Assembly (NCBI RefSeq): GCF_009301415.1
Contig: NZ_CP045072.1
Coordinates: 1,913,001-1,977,000, forward strand
Direction of reading: 5' to 3'
From: Paracoccus kondratievae
Lineage (GTDB): Bacteria > Pseudomonadota > Alphaproteobacteria > Rhodobacterales > Rhodobacteraceae
Length of the DNA: 64,000 nucleotides
Made by a program: the position numbers and the translations under genes. The notes under the pieces are model-generated. The model was not told where the DNA came from, did no database searches, and saw only the letters and a list, made by a program, of their open reading frames with translations. Positions within the stretch are counted from its first letter, which is position 1, and each line of letters opens with the position of its first letter. Below are positions 43,515 to 53,093 of this stretch, in pieces.

Positions 43515-44362
43515 GCAAAGGCGTCACTGCCGGGCTCGTACAGCTGAACGTCTCGGACGATCCCGAGCGCAACCTTCCCGAAACGCGGACCCTGATCCGC
43601 GAGGCCGCGCGACAAGGCGCGACCTGGGTCCTGACGCCCGAGGCGACGAACCTGCTTGGCGCGAGTCGCGAGCGGCAAGAGATGATTCTGCGCCCCGAGG
43701 CTGAGGACCAAACACTGGCCGCCCTGCGTCATGAGGCGCGGGATCTGCGCATCTGGCTGTTGATCGGTTCTCTGTCACTTAGGACCGGTGAGCCGGGCGA
43801 GACCCGCTTTGCCAATCGCAGCTTTCTGATCGCACCGGACGGCAGCATCCGCGCCCGTTATGACAAGCTGCACATGTTCGATGTGACCGTTTCAGAACGC
43901 GAATCCTACCGCGAATCCGCAGCTTTCCGGCCCGGAGATCGCGCAGTTCTGGCAGAGGGTCCTTTGCCGGTCGGCATGACGGTTTGTTACGATCTGCGCT
44001 TTCCCTACCTTTACCGCGCGCTCGCCAAGGCGGGGGCGACGGTCCTGACAGTTCCGGCGGCCTTCAACGACACGACCGGTGCCGCGCATTGGGAGGTGCT
44101 CTTGCGCGCACGCGCCATTGAAACAGGCAGCTTTGTGTTGGCACCGGCGCAATGCGGCACCCATGCCACCCATGCCGAACCGGACCGCCCAACCCGTCGC
44201 AGTTATGGCCATTCGCTGGCGGTCAGCCCGTGGGGCGAGGTCCTCGCCGATGGCGGGACCGAACCGGGGGTGACTCTCGTGACGCTTGACCCGGCGGCGG
44301 TTGTCGATGCACGGTCTCGCATCCCATCACTGACGCATGACCGGAATTTCACGGGCCCATGA
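43511..44362 (+). CDS. Carbon-nitrogen hydrolase (Nit1-like amidase)
   Basis: The 283-residue protein has the nitrilase-superfamily triad: Glu in VLTPEATNLL, Lys in RARYDKLHMFDV and Cys in GMTVCYDLRFPYLY. The sequence suits the Nit1/Nit2-like branch, whose members repair deaminated glutathione or act on alpha-keto-glutaramate. Being coupled to a glutaredoxin gene makes deaminated glutathione amidase the best guess, though this is an inference. Both ends overlap neighbours by 4 bp. Confidence 0.87.
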   Translation: MSKGVTAGLVQLNVSDDPERNLPETRTLIREAARQGATWVLTPEATNLLGASRERQEMILRPEAEDQTLAALRHEARDLRIWLLIGSLSLRTGEPGETRFANRSFLIAPDGSIRARYDKLHMFDVTVSERESYRESAAFRPGDRAVLAEGPLPVGMTVCYDLRFPYLYRALAKAGATVLTVPAAFNDTTGAAHWEVLLRARAIETGSFVLAPAQCGTHATHAEPDRPTRRSYGHSLAVSPWGEVLADGGTEPGVTLVTLDPAAVVDARSRIPSLTHDRNFTGP

Positions 44363-44868
44363 TCCATAAGACCCAAGACAGCCCGCAAGGGCATGCCGAC
44401 GGCTCGGCCGAGGCCCTGGCCGCCAGCCTGTTTTCCGAAGTGTTTATCGCCGACCAGCTGGCGCGCGATCTGATTGGCAAGGCACTGCCCAAGGGCATGC
44501 AGATTTCGCATTTCTCGGTGCTGAATCTGCTGGCCCATCTGAATGTCGAGCGCACGCCTGCCGAACTGGCCGAAGCCTTTCACGTCACGCGCGGCGCCAT
44601 GACCAACACATTGTCACGGCTGGAATGGGCCGGGCATATTCATATTCGCCCCGATTGGGACGATGCGCGGCGCAAGCTGATCGCCATCAGCCCGGCGGGT
44701 CGTGCGGCGCGGGACGCGGCACTGGCTGCCTTTATGCCGCGCATTGCCGATGTGGTGCGCGATGTGGGTGCCGACCGGGTGCGTGCGGCGCTGCCGGTGC
44801 TGCGCATGCTGCGCAAACAGCTGGAGGAAACCTTGGGACAGGAACATCGCGGACCGGCAGGGCGCTGA
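44359..44868 (+). CDS. MarR-family transcriptional regulator
   Basis: The 169-residue protein has a winged-helix domain with ERTPAELAEAFHVTRGAMTNTLSRLEWAGHI (helix-turn-helix) and HIRPDWDDARRKLIAISPAG (wing), flanked by dimer helices. MarR proteins often repress their own operon in response to phenolics or oxidants. No Cys-based sensor is evident. Its coupling to grxC and the nitrilase-like gene suggests local control of thiol metabolism (inference). Confidence 0.87.
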   Translation: MIHKTQDSPQGHADGSAEALAASLFSEVFIADQLARDLIGKALPKGMQISHFSVLNLLAHLNVERTPAELAEAFHVTRGAMTNTLSRLEWAGHIHIRPDWDDARRKLIAISPAGRAARDAALAAFMPRIADVVRDVGADRVRAALPVLRMLRKQLEETLGQEHRGPAGR

Positions 44869-44882
44869 CCCGCTTTGCCCCG

Positions 44883-45644
44883 TCACCCTTCGCGCAGAGC
44901 GGTCAGGACATAGTTCACCGACAGGTCGCGATGCGACAGCGACCAGCTCCAGCCCAGAGGGTTAAAGACCATCCCGCAGCGATCAACAACGCTAAGGCCT
45001 GTGATCTCGGTCATCTGCGCAAGTTCACCGGGGGTGATAAAACGCCGCCAGTCATGCGTGCCCTTGGGCAGCCAGCGCATGATCCACTCGGCCCCGACGA
45101 TTGCGGCGGCAAAGCTGCGCGCCGTGCGGTTCAGGGTTGAGACGATCAGCATCCCGCCCGGCGCCACCAGATCGCGACAGGTGGCGATGAACTGGGCCGG
45201 GTCGGCGACATGCTCGACGATCTCCAGCGCCATCACCACGTCAAAACGCAGCCCTTCGGCAGCCAGCGCCTCGGCGGTGGTGGCGCGATAGTCGATAGGC
45301 AGCCCCTGCTCTTCGGCATGAAGGCTTGCAATGGCGATGTTGCCCTCGGCCGCGTCGGCCCCCGTCACCAAGGCCCCTAGCCGCGCCATAGGTTCGGCCA
45401 TCAGCCCGCCGCCGCAGCCGATGTCAAGAATCGCCAGATCGCGAAAAGGCATGGCCCCGGTCAGGTCACGGCCGAATTGGGCGGCGATTTGCGTCGTGAC
45501 ATATTCCAGCCGGGTCGGGTTCAGCATATGCAACGGCTTGAACTTGCCCTGAGGGTCCCACCATTCCCGCGCCATGGCCTGAAACTTGGCGACCTCGGCG
45601 GGGTCGATGCTGCTTGGGGCGGCGGTATCTGGTCTTTCGGTCAT
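44883..45644 (-). CDS. ubiG: Ubiquinone O-methyltransferase UbiG
   Basis: UbiG does both O-methylations in ubiquinone synthesis. The 253-residue product has [20 protein letters not shown] at the N terminus, motif [38 protein letters not shown] and [19 protein letters not shown], all typical of UbiG. AAGGA precedes the ATG. It is convergent with the MarR gene (14 bp) and divergent from the iminopeptidase gene. Confidence 0.96.
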   Translation of the reverse strand: MTERPDTAAPSSIDPAEVAKFQAMAREWWDPQGKFKPLHMLNPTRLEYVTTQIAAQFGRDLTGAMPFRDLAILDIGCGGGLMAEPMARLGALVTGADAAEGNIAIASLHAEEQGLPIDYRATTAEALAAEGLRFDVVMALEIVEHVADPAQFIATCRDLVAPGGMLIVSTLNRTARSFAAAIVGAEWIMRWLPKGTHDWRRFITPGELAQMTEITGLSVVDRCGMVFNPLGWSWSLSHRDLSVNYVLTALREG

Positions 45645-45681
45645 CTGGCCGTCCTTGATGTGGCGGGCGCGTGCGAGGCGC

Positions 45682-45687
45682 TATATA
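45682..45687 (+). promoter_or_regulatory. TATATA box 8 bases before the iminopeptidase ATG
   Basis: TATATA ends 8 bases before the ATG at 45696 and no ribosome binding site is visible. If it is the -10 box, transcription would begin at or next to the ATG, giving a leaderless mRNA. No good -35 is seen at 16-18 bases. Confidence 0.35.
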
Positions 45688-45695
45688 GTGGTGCC

Positions 45696-46682
45696 ATGGA
45701 CAGATTGGCAGGGCAAATCGGCGGCATGTCGTCGCATGGCAGACTGCACGCGATGGTCGAACCCTTCGACCGCCGTGTGCTGGATGTTGGCGACGGACAT
45801 CAGCTGCATGTCGAACAAAGCGGTAATCCCGACGGGGTGCCGGTGATCGTCCTGCATGGCGGGCCGGGCGGAGGGTGCAGCCCGTATATGCGGCGCTTCT
45901 TTGATCCGTCGTATTACCGGGTCGTGCTGTTTGACCAGCGCGGCTGCGGACGCTCGCAACCCCATGCCTCGGTCGAGGCCAACACGACCCGGCACCTGAT
46001 CGCCGATATCGAGATCATCCGCAGCACCCTTGGGATCGAACGGGCAACCCTGTTCGGCGGCAGTTGGGGCGCAACGCTGGCCGTCGCCTATGCCGAAGCC
46101 CATCCCGACCGGGTCGGGGCCATGGTGCTGCGCGGCGTTTTCCTTGGCCGCCGGTCCGAACTGAACTGGTTCTACGGTGGCGGTGCCGCGCGCTTTTTCC
46201 CCGACCGTTGGGCCGAGTTTCAGGCCCCGATCCCCGAAGCCGAGCGGGGCGACATGATCGCCGCCTATCACCGGCGGTTGTTCAGCGGCGACCGGGGGCA
46301 GGAAACGCGCTTTGCCATGCCCTGGCTGGTCTGGGAAAATACTCTGGCAGGGCTTGAAATCATCGGCGCCGGCCATGCTCCCCCCGATTACGCCCGCACC
46401 TTTGCCCGGCTCGAGAATCACTATTTCGCAAATGGCTGCTTTCTCGAAGAGGGGCAGCTTTTGCATAACCGCCACCGGATTGAACATATCCCCGCCGTGA
46501 TCGTGCAGGGACGCTATGACATGGTCTGCCCCCCCAGCACCGCGTGGGAGCTGGCCGAGGGCTGGGACAAGGCCGAATTGCGGCTGGTACCGGCCTCGGG
46601 CCATGCGCTGAGCGAGCCGCGAATCGCCGCTGAACTGGTGCGGGTCATGGACGGGTTGCGCGATGGAACGCGCCAGAGCTGA
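45696..46682 (+). CDS. pip: Proline iminopeptidase
   Basis: The 328-residue alpha/beta hydrolase removes N-terminal proline from peptides. It has the oxyanion block VLHGGPGGGC, the DQRGCGRSQPH turn, the nucleophile in GGSWGATLA, the acid in QGRYDMVCPP and the His in ASGHALSEP. The frame is open to 45477 on the antisense strand of ubiG, so the real start is ATG at 45696. Lack of a ribosome binding site with a close TATATA suggests leaderless translation. A start further in (45726) is possible. Confidence 0.93.
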   Translation: MDRLAGQIGGMSSHGRLHAMVEPFDRRVLDVGDGHQLHVEQSGNPDGVPVIVLHGGPGGGCSPYMRRFFDPSYYRVVLFDQRGCGRSQPHASVEANTTRHLIADIEIIRSTLGIERATLFGGSWGATLAVAYAEAHPDRVGAMVLRGVFLGRRSELNWFYGGGAARFFPDRWAEFQAPIPEAERGDMIAAYHRRLFSGDRGQETRFAMPWLVWENTLAGLEIIGAGHAPPDYARTFARLENHYFANGCFLEEGQLLHNRHRIEHIPAVIVQGRYDMVCPPSTAWELAEGWDKAELRLVPASGHALSEPRIAAELVRVMDGLRDGTRQS

Positions 46683-46723
46683 CACGCCCTTTGCGGGGTT
46701 TCCCGTCCCTGCGGCGGTTTCCC

Positions 46724-46752
46724 TTGCAATTTGGTGCCGGGCGGCCTATATG
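46724..46752 (+). promoter_or_regulatory. Candidate promoter of the rimP-nusA-ylxR-infB operon
   Basis: TTGCAA (46724-46729), 17 bases, TATATG (46747-46752), placing the transcription start near 46759, about 84 bases before rimP. Confidence 0.6.
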
Positions 46753-46801
46753 CGGCTCAACAGCGGCGCAGGCGTCCACACCCTGCCCACCGGTAAGACG
46801 C

Positions 46802-46825
46802 ACGGGCCGCCACGGCCCGTTTTTT
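46802..46825 (+). terminator. Intrinsic terminator in the rimP leader (possible attenuator)
   Basis: A 7 bp stem (46802-46808 with 46814-46820) is followed by TTTTT. It lies between the candidate promoter and the rimP ATG (17 bases downstream). It could end the short upstream RNA or act as an attenuator for the nusA operon. Confidence 0.7.
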
Positions 46826-46842
46826 GTATTTGGGGAAACTGA

Positions 46843-47451
46843 ATGACCGACCTCATCGCCAAGACCGCCATCGACCGGCGTCTGGCCGAGATCATCGCCC
46901 CGGTCATCGAGGATCTGGGTTTCGAACTGGTGCGCATCCGCCTGCAAGGCGGTAAGACCGCCACCTTGCAGATCATGGCCGACCGGCCGGAAGGCGGCAT
47001 CAACGTCGACGACTGCGCCGATATTTCGACCGCGGTCAGCGCGGTGCTGGATGTCGAGGATCCGCTTGAGGACGCTTATCATCTTGAGGTTTCAAGCCCC
47101 GGCATCGACCGCCCTCTGACCCGGGTTAAAGATTTCGCCACCTTTGAAGGTTATGAGGCAAGGTTGGAAACCAACCAGCCCATCGACGGGCGCAAGCGCT
47201 TCAAGGGCGTGCTCGCGGGCGTCGAGGGTGACGAGGTGCTGCTTAATATCTCCGAAGGTGATGAGACCCACACCATCGGGCTGAATTTCGACTGGCTTTC
47301 AGATGCAAAGCTGGTCCTGACCGACGAACTGATTGCCGAAATGCTACGGCAGAAAAAGGACGCGGGCGTACAGATCGACAATCTGGACGAATCCGCCTTT
47401 GACGAGATCGAAACGGAAGCCGGCGAAGACAACGCCGCCGCGAAGGAGTGA
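46843..47451 (+). CDS. rimP: Ribosome maturation factor RimP
   Basis: RimP helps assemble the 30S subunit. The 202-residue protein has the N-terminal domain ([25 protein letters not shown]) and [19 protein letters not shown], then [15 protein letters not shown] leading to the C-terminal SH3-like domain. About 25 acidic C-terminal residues follow. TGGGGA stands before the ATG. It is the first gene of the rimP-nusA-ylxR-infB operon, and nusA starts 3 bp after its stop. Confidence 0.96.
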   Translation: MTDLIAKTAIDRRLAEIIAPVIEDLGFELVRIRLQGGKTATLQIMADRPEGGINVDDCADISTAVSAVLDVEDPLEDAYHLEVSSPGIDRPLTRVKDFATFEGYEARLETNQPIDGRKRFKGVLAGVEGDEVLLNISEGDETHTIGLNFDWLSDAKLVLTDELIAEMLRQKKDAGVQIDNLDESAFDEIETEAGEDNAAAKE

Positions 47452-47454
47452 GGA

Positions 47455-49128
47455 ATGGCCATCACCTCTGCCAACCAGCTTGAACTGCTGCAAACTGCCG
47501 AGGCCGTTGCGCGGGAAAAGATGATCGACCCCGATCTGGTGATCGAGGCGATGGAGGACAGCCTCGCCCGTGCCGCCAAGTCGCGCTACGGCTCGGAAAT
47601 GGACATCCGCGTCCATATCGACCGCAAGACCGGCAACGCCACCTTCACCCGCGCCCGCACCGTGGTCGAGGATGACGCGGTCGAGAACTATCAGGCCCAG
47701 TTCACCGCCGCGCAGGCCCTGCCCTATTTCGAACCCTCCAGGGACGGCCAGTCGGGCTGGCTGCGCGAGGGCCAGAAGCTTGAGGATTTCTCAGGCAGGC
47801 CTCAGCCCGGCGATGTGTTCGAGGAACGCGTTCCTCCGGTCGAGCTGGGCCGCATCGCCGCGCAATCGGCCAAGCAGGTGATCCTGCAAAAGGTCCGTGA
47901 GGCCGAGCGTGACCGCCAGTACGAGGAATTCAAGGACCGCATCGGCACCATCATCAACGGTGTCGTCAAACGCGAGGAATACGGCAACATCATCGTCGAT
48001 GTCGGCCGTGGCGAAGCGATCCTGCGCCGCAACGAAAAGATCGGCCGCGAAAGCTATCGCCCGAACGACCGCATCCGCGCCTATGTCAAGGACGTGCGCC
48101 GCGAGGCCCGCGGTCCGCAGATCTTCCTGTCGCGCACCGACCCGCAGTTCATGGCCGAACTGTTCAAGATGGAAGTGCCGGAAATCTATGACGGCGTCAT
48201 CGAGATCAAGGCCGTGGCCCGTGACCCCGGCTCGCGCGCCAAGATCGCCGTGATCAGCTATGACAACTCGATCGACCCGGTCGGCGCCTGCGTCGGCATG
48301 CGCGGCAGCCGCGTTCAGGCCGTGGTGGGCGAGCTGCAGGGCGAAAAGATCGACATCATCCCGTGGTCCGACGATCAGGCGACCTTTCTTGTGAACGCCC
48401 TGCAACCGGCCGAGGTCGCCAAGGTCGTCTTTGACGAGGATGCGACCCGAATCGAGGTGGTGGTCCCCGACGAGCAGCTTTCGCTGGCTATCGGTCGCCG
48501 CGGCCAGAACGTGCGGCTGGCAAGCCAGCTGACCGGGCTCGACATCGACATCCTCACCGAGGAAGAAGAGTCCAAGCGCCGGCAGGCCGAATTCAACGCC
48601 CGCACCAAGCTGTTCATGGACACGCTGGATCTGGACGAATTCTTTGCCCAGCTTCTGGTTGCCGAAGGCTTCACCGATCTCGAAGAGGTGGCCTATGTCG
48701 ATGTGGACGAGCTGCTGGCGATCGAAGGCGTGGACGAAGCGACCGCTGAGGAGCTGCAGACCCGCGCCCGCGAGCATCTGGAGGCCGCGAACAAGGCCGC
48801 GCTTGAGAATGCCCGCGCCCTTGGCGTCGAGGACAGCCTGATCGAATTCGGGGGCCTGACCCCGCAGATGGTCGAGGCGCTGGCCAAGGAAGGCGTCAAG
48901 ACGCTTGAAGATTTTGCCACCTGCGCCGACTGGGAACTGGCGGGCGGCTGGACCACGCAGAACGGTCAGCGCGTCAAGGATGATGGCATCCTTGAGCCCT
49001 TCGATATCAGCCTTGAAGAGGCCCAGAACCTCGTCATGACCGCCCGTGTCATGCTGGGCTGGGTTGACCCGACCGAGCTGGAATCGGCAGAAGCCGATGA
49101 AGCCGACGGACAGGAGGCCGGGGTGTAA
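47455..49128 (+). CDS. nusA: Transcription termination/antitermination factor NusA
   Basis: NusA binds RNA polymerase and controls pausing, termination and rRNA antitermination. The 557-residue product has the N-terminal polymerase-binding domain, an S1 domain ([16 protein letters not shown]), two KH domains ([18 protein letters not shown] and [16 protein letters not shown]), and C-terminal helix-hairpin-helix repeats of about 50 residues each ([19 protein letters not shown] and [16 protein letters not shown]). Length and order match alphaproteobacterial NusA. Confidence 0.97.
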   Translation: MAITSANQLELLQTAEAVAREKMIDPDLVIEAMEDSLARAAKSRYGSEMDIRVHIDRKTGNATFTRARTVVEDDAVENYQAQFTAAQALPYFEPSRDGQSGWLREGQKLEDFSGRPQPGDVFEERVPPVELGRIAAQSAKQVILQKVREAERDRQYEEFKDRIGTIINGVVKREEYGNIIVDVGRGEAILRRNEKIGRESYRPNDRIRAYVKDVRREARGPQIFLSRTDPQFMAELFKMEVPEIYDGVIEIKAVARDPGSRAKIAVISYDNSIDPVGACVGMRGSRVQAVVGELQGEKIDIIPWSDDQATFLVNALQPAEVAKVVFDEDATRIEVVVPDEQLSLAIGRRGQNVRLASQLTGLDIDILTEEEESKRRQAEFNARTKLFMDTLDLDEFFAQLLVAEGFTDLEEVAYVDVDELLAIEGVDEATAEELQTRAREHLEAANKAALENARALGVEDSLIEFGGLTPQMVEALAKEGVKTLEDFATCADWELAGGWTTQNGQRVKDDGILEPFDISLEEAQNLVMTARVMLGWVDPTELESAEADEADGQEAGV

Positions 49129-49143
49129 CGCCCCGGGAGATAG

Positions 49144-49761
49144 ATGACGCGCGGGGGCCGTATCAAGGACCGCGAGACGCCCGAACGGCGCTGCATCGTC
49201 ACGGGCGAGACCCAGCCTAAGGCGGGTCTGATCCGCTTTGTCGCGGACCCCGATGGCGAGGTCGTGCCTGATCTGGCTGAAAAGCTGCCCGGACGCGGGT
49301 TCTGGGTGGTGGCTGATCGCGCTGCCTTGGACAGGGCGGCGGCGAAGGGACTGTTTTCACGCGGTGCCAAAGCCCGCGTCACCGCTCCGTCCGATCTTCT
49401 TGAGATGATCGAGGCGGGGCTGGCGCGGCGGGTGACCGACACGCTTTCGCTGGCCCGCAAGGCGGGACTGGCGGTTGCAGGATTTGAAAAGGTCAAGGAC
49501 TGGCTGGCCTCGGGCAAGGTCAAGGTACTGCTTCAGGCCAGCGACGGATCCGAGCGGGGCAAGGGTAAACTGTGGACGCCGCCGGGAGGCCGGTGGTTCG
49601 GCTGCATGACCGCCTCAGAATTGGGTTTGTCCTTTGGGCGCGATCATGTCATACACAGCGCGCTTGCGCCGGGGGGCCTGACCGAAAGATTGATCAGGGA
49701 CGCGAGCAGACTGACTGGTCTGCGCGGGCATGACGGCGGTGCACCCGCCGGGAAGGAATGA
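49144..49761 (+). CDS. ylxR: YlxR-family RNA-binding protein with L7Ae-like C-terminal domain
   Basis: The 205-residue protein joins a YlxR (DUF448) domain, [19 protein letters not shown] to [12 protein letters not shown], with a C-terminal L7Ae-like domain ([38 protein letters not shown]). Such fusions are usual between nusA and infB in alphaproteobacteria. The fold suggests RNA binding in ribosome or transcription work; the exact role is not settled. nusA ends 15 bp before it and infB starts 7 bp after it. Confidence 0.9.
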   Translation: MTRGGRIKDRETPERRCIVTGETQPKAGLIRFVADPDGEVVPDLAEKLPGRGFWVVADRAALDRAAAKGLFSRGAKARVTAPSDLLEMIEAGLARRVTDTLSLARKAGLAVAGFEKVKDWLASGKVKVLLQASDGSERGKGKLWTPPGGRWFGCMTASELGLSFGRDHVIHSALAPGGLTERLIRDASRLTGLRGHDGGAPAGKE

Positions 49762-49768
49762 AGATCGG

Positions 49769-52309
49769 ATGAGCGATAGTGACGGAAAGAAACCCCTGGG
49801 TCTTGGCGGCGGCCGTTCGGGCCATGTGAAGCAAAGCTTCAGCCACGGTCGGACCCATAACGTGGTCGTCGAGACCAAACGCAAGCGCGTGGTCGTACCC
49901 GGCAAGACCGGAGCGGCTGGCGGCGCACGCGCAGGTTCGCCCTCGGCCGTGTCGGGCGACCCGTCGAAGCGCCCGGCCGGGATCTCGGATGCCGAGATGG
50001 AGCGCCGTCTGGCTGCTCTCAAGGCCGCCAAGGCCCGCGAGGTCGAAGAGGCTGCGCAGCGTGCTGCCGAGGAAAAGGCCCGCGAGGAAGAGCGCGAACG
50101 CCGCCGGCTGGAAGCCGAGGCCAAAGAGCGTGAAGAGCGTGAGCGTGAAGAAGCCCTGCGGCTGAAAGCCGAAGAGGATGAGCGCCGTGCCCGCGAGGCC
50201 GAGCTGCGTGAAAAGAAAAAGGCCGAGCTTGCCAAGCCCAAGGCAGCGCCGCGCCCGGCGGCCCCCGCCGACCGTGCCGCTGCCGAGGCCGCAGCCGTCC
50301 GCGCCGAAACCAAGGGCGTCAGCGCCGCTGGCCCGCGCAAGACCGACCGCGACCGCGACCCCCGCGGCGGGGCGGACGACCGCGACAGCCGTGGCAAGGG
50401 CCGCGAGGACAGCCGCCGCACCGGCAAGCTGTCGCTGAGCCAGGCACTGGATGGTGAAGGCGGCCGCCAGCGCAGCCTTGCCGCGATGAAGCGCAAGCAG
50501 GAAAAAGCCCGGCAGAAAGCCATGGGCGGCAACCAGCGCGCCGAAAAGCAGGTCCGCGATGTCCAGTTGCCCGAAACCATCGTGGTCTCGGAACTGGCCA
50601 ACCGCATGGCCGAACGCGCGGCTGACGTCGTCAAGGTCCTGATGAAAATGGGCATGATGGTCACGGCAAACCAGACCATCGACGCCGACACCGCCGAGCT
50701 GGTGATCGACGAATTCGGCCATCGCGCTATCCGTGTTTCAGATTCCGACGTCGAGCAGGTGATTGATCAGGTCGAGGACCAGCCCGAGGATCTGAAGCCG
50801 CGTCCCCCCGTGGTCACCATCATGGGCCACGTCGACCACGGCAAGACCTCGCTTCTGGATGCGATCCGCAAGACCAGCGTCGTCACGGGTGAGGCCGGTG
50901 GCATCACCCAGCATATCGGCGCCTATCAGGTTAAGACCGAATCGGGTGCGACGCTGACCTTCCTCGACACGCCCGGCCACGCGGCGTTCACCTCGATGCG
51001 CGCCCGTGGTGCGCAGGTGACGGATATCGTCGTTCTGGTGGTTGCCGCCGATGACGCAGTGATGCCGCAGACGGTCGAGGCGATCAACCACGCCAAGGCC
51101 GCCAAAGTGCCGATGATTGTCGCGATCAACAAGATCGACAAGCCCGAGGCCAACGCGCAAAAGGTCCGCACCGACCTCTTGCAGCATGAGGTCGTGGTCG
51201 AGGCGATGTCGGGCGACGTGCAGGATGTCGAGGTTTCGGCCAAGACCGGCAAAGGTCTGGAAACGCTTCTGGAAGCCATCGCGCTGCAAGCCGAGATCCT
51301 TGAGCTTAAGGCCAATCCGGACCGTCCCGCTCAGGGCGCGGTCATCGAGGCCAAGCTGGATGTTGGCCGGGGCCCGGTTGCCACGGTTCTGGTCCAGCAC
51401 GGCACGCTGAAGCGCGGCGATATCTTTGTCGTCGGCGAACAGTGGGGCAAGGTGCGCGCGCTGATCAACGACAAGGGCGACCGTATCGACGAAGCAGGCC
51501 CCTCGGTTCCGGTCGAGGTTCTGGGCCTGAACGGCACGCCCGAAGCGGGCGACGTGCTGAACGTGGTCGAAACCGAAGCCCAGGCGCGCGAGATCGCCGA
51601 TTACCGTATTCAGGCAGCCAAGGACAAACGCGCCGCTGCCGGTGCCGCGATCACCCTTGACCAGATGCTGGCCAAGGCCAAGGCGGATGAAAACGTCGCC
51701 GAACTGCCCGTGGTCATCAAGGCCGACGTGCAGGGTTCTGCCGAGGCGATCGTCCAGGCGCTGGAAAAGATCGGCAACGACGAAGTACGCATCCGCGTGC
51801 TGCATTACGGCGTCGGCGCGATCACCGAATCGGATGTCGGTCTGGCCGAGGCCAGCCGCGCTCCGGTCATCGGCTTCAACGTCCGCGCCAATGCCCCGGC
51901 CCGCAATGCTGCCAACCAGAAAGGGGTCGAGATCCGCTATTACTCGATCATCTACGATCTGGTTGATGATATCAAAGCGGCGGCTTCGGGTCTGCTGTCG
52001 GCCGAGGTGCGCGAAACCTTCATCGGTTACGCCGAGATCAAGGAAGTGTTCCGCGTCTCGGGCGTCGGCAACGTCGCCGGCTGTCTGGTCACCGAAGGTG
52101 TGGCGCGACGCTCTGCCGGCGTGCGTCTGCTGCGCGACAACGTGGTGATCCACGAAGGCACGCTGAAGACGCTCAAGCGCTTCAAGGATGAGGTCAAAGA
52201 GGTCCAGTCCGGTCAGGAATGCGGTATGGCCTTTGAAAACTACGACGACATCCGCAAAGGCGACATCATCGAGATCTTTGAGCGCGAGGAGGTACAGCGT
52301 CAGCTGTGA
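49769..52309 (+). CDS. infB: Translation initiation factor IF-2
   Basis: IF-2 brings initiator tRNA to the 30S subunit. The 846-residue protein has an N-terminal region with a long Glu/Arg/Ala-rich helix (about residues 80-200), an IF2-N domain, and the GTPase core with GHVDHGKTS (near 352), DTPGHAAF and NKID. Two beta-barrel domains and the tRNA-binding C-terminal domain follow. The frame is open 13 codons upstream within ylxR, but [12 protein letters not shown] at 49769 is the standard start. A terminator follows. Confidence 0.97.
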   Translation: MSDSDGKKPLGLGGGRSGHVKQSFSHGRTHNVVVETKRKRVVVPGKTGAAGGARAGSPSAVSGDPSKRPAGISDAEMERRLAALKAAKAREVEEAAQRAAEEKAREEERERRRLEAEAKEREEREREEALRLKAEEDERRAREAELREKKKAELAKPKAAPRPAAPADRAAAEAAAVRAETKGVSAAGPRKTDRDRDPRGGADDRDSRGKGREDSRRTGKLSLSQALDGEGGRQRSLAAMKRKQEKARQKAMGGNQRAEKQVRDVQLPETIVVSELANRMAERAADVVKVLMKMGMMVTANQTIDADTAELVIDEFGHRAIRVSDSDVEQVIDQVEDQPEDLKPRPPVVTIMGHVDHGKTSLLDAIRKTSVVTGEAGGITQHIGAYQVKTESGATLTFLDTPGHAAFTSMRARGAQVTDIVVLVVAADDAVMPQTVEAINHAKAAKVPMIVAINKIDKPEANAQKVRTDLLQHEVVVEAMSGDVQDVEVSAKTGKGLETLLEAIALQAEILELKANPDRPAQGAVIEAKLDVGRGPVATVLVQHGTLKRGDIFVVGEQWGKVRALINDKGDRIDEAGPSVPVEVLGLNGTPEAGDVLNVVETEAQAREIADYRIQAAKDKRAAAGAAITLDQMLAKAKADENVAELPVVIKADVQGSAEAIVQALEKIGNDEVRIRVLHYGVGAITESDVGLAEASRAPVIGFNVRANAPARNAANQKGVEIRYYSIIYDLVDDIKAAASGLLSAEVRETFIGYAEIKEVFRVSGVGNVAGCLVTEGVARRSAGVRLLRDNVVIHEGTLKTLKRFKDEVKEVQSGQECGMAFENYDDIRKGDIIEIFEREEVQRQL

Positions 52310-52327
52310 TACTGCGCAGAATGAGAC

Positions 52328-52357
52328 AAAAGGGCGGGCCTGCGGGTCCGCCCTTTT
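52328..52357 (+). terminator. Intrinsic terminator of the infB operon
   Basis: A 10 bp stem (52328-52337 with 52348-52357) rich in GC, whose 3' arm ends in TTTT, stands 19 bp after the infB stop. Confidence 0.85.
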
Positions 52358-52390
52358 CATATCCGCCGCCCCTTGCGCGGGCATTGGCGC

Positions 52391-52421
52391 AAAAAAACGG
52401 GGCCCGACAGGGGCCCCGTTT
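52391..52421 (-). terminator. Intrinsic terminator of the 42-codon gene
   Basis: On the minus strand a 10 bp stem (52421-52412 with 52404-52395) is followed by a run of seven T. It lies 26 bp after the small gene's stop and gives strong support that the gene is transcribed. Confidence 0.85.
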
Positions 52422-52446
52422 CAGCATTCCAGATAGTTCGCTTGCC

Positions 52447-52575
52447 TCAGGACAAGACGGGTTTGCCCTCATAGGTCTTGGTGCCTACCCGGACGACAAT
52501 GTTCCCATTCGCCTGCTGCCGCTCAAAAACACCTTGAACAGAAATGCAGCTACCGATCGTGATCGTGCGAATCAT
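52447..52575 (-). CDS. Small conserved-looking protein of 42 residues, unknown
   Basis: This gene is short but well signposted. AGGAGGAG lies about 7 bases before the ATG at 52575, and a strong terminator follows the TGA at 52449-52447. The product reads MIRTITIGSCISVQGVFERQ, then QANGNIVVRVGTKTYEGKPV, and ends LS. It looks like a small beta-rich domain with one Cys (residue 10). No membrane segment or known motif is seen. The upstream region (52580-52690) is notably AT-rich and holds TTGCAG-17-GATTAA as a possible promoter. I do not recognise a family name. Confidence 0.72.
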   Translation of the reverse strand: MIRTITIGSCISVQGVFERQQANGNIVVRVGTKTYEGKPVLS

Positions 52576-52694
52576 GTCCAATCTCCTCCTCTTGAGGATT
52601 TCAGGATTGTCACAAATTCGTTAAATGTTAATCGGGAATGTGCAAATATACTGCAAGTTGTTGATATGATCCCCGCTCGCGTGACCGATATGTC

Positions 52695-53093
52695 TCATAT
52701 CCAGTCACGCAGGATGGGAATTAGCGGCAAATCAGCGGGTGGCATCGGGTATTTGTTCAATTCCGAGGCACGCGCCCAGGACAGTTTTTGCCCTTCACGA
52801 GGCATTGGCACGCCCTGCCAGCGCCGGCAGGCATAAAGCGGCATCAGCAGATGGAAATCTTCATAGGCGTGGCTGGCAAAGGTCAGAGGCGCAAGACAGG
52901 ATTGCCATGTCTCGATCCCCAGCTCTTCGTGCAGTTCGCGGATCAGCGCGGCTTCGGGGGTCTCACCCGGCTCGACCTTGCCGCCCGGAAACTCCCACAG
53001 GCCCGCGAGGGACTTGCCCTCGGGGCGCTGTGCCAGCAGGACGCGACCGTCGGTGTCGATCAGAGCGACGGCCGCAACAAGCACCATTTTCAT
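52695..53093 (-). CDS. mutT: 8-oxo-dGTP diphosphatase MutT-like Nudix hydrolase
   Basis: The 132-residue protein has a perfect Nudix box (GGKVEPGETPEAALIREL then HEELGI, fitting G-x5-E-x7-R-E-U-x-E-E-x-G-U) and the MutT-like opening MVLVAAVALIDTDGRVLLAQRPEGKSLAGLWEFPGG. It would cleanse oxidised guanine nucleotides. The ATG overlaps the argJ stop by 4 bp; mutT is the last gene of ppiC-argJ-mutT. Confidence 0.9.
   Translation of the reverse strand: MKMVLVAAVALIDTDGRVLLAQRPEGKSLAGLWEFPGGKVEPGETPEAALIRELHEELGIETWQSCLAPLTFASHAYEDFHLLMPLYACRRWQGVPMPREGQKLSWARASELNKYPMPPADLPLIPILRDWI

Noticed and set aside
50738..52384. 548-codon minus-strand frame under infB
   Set aside because: Fully antisense to the IF-2 GTPase region; composition is that of a codon-position shadow.
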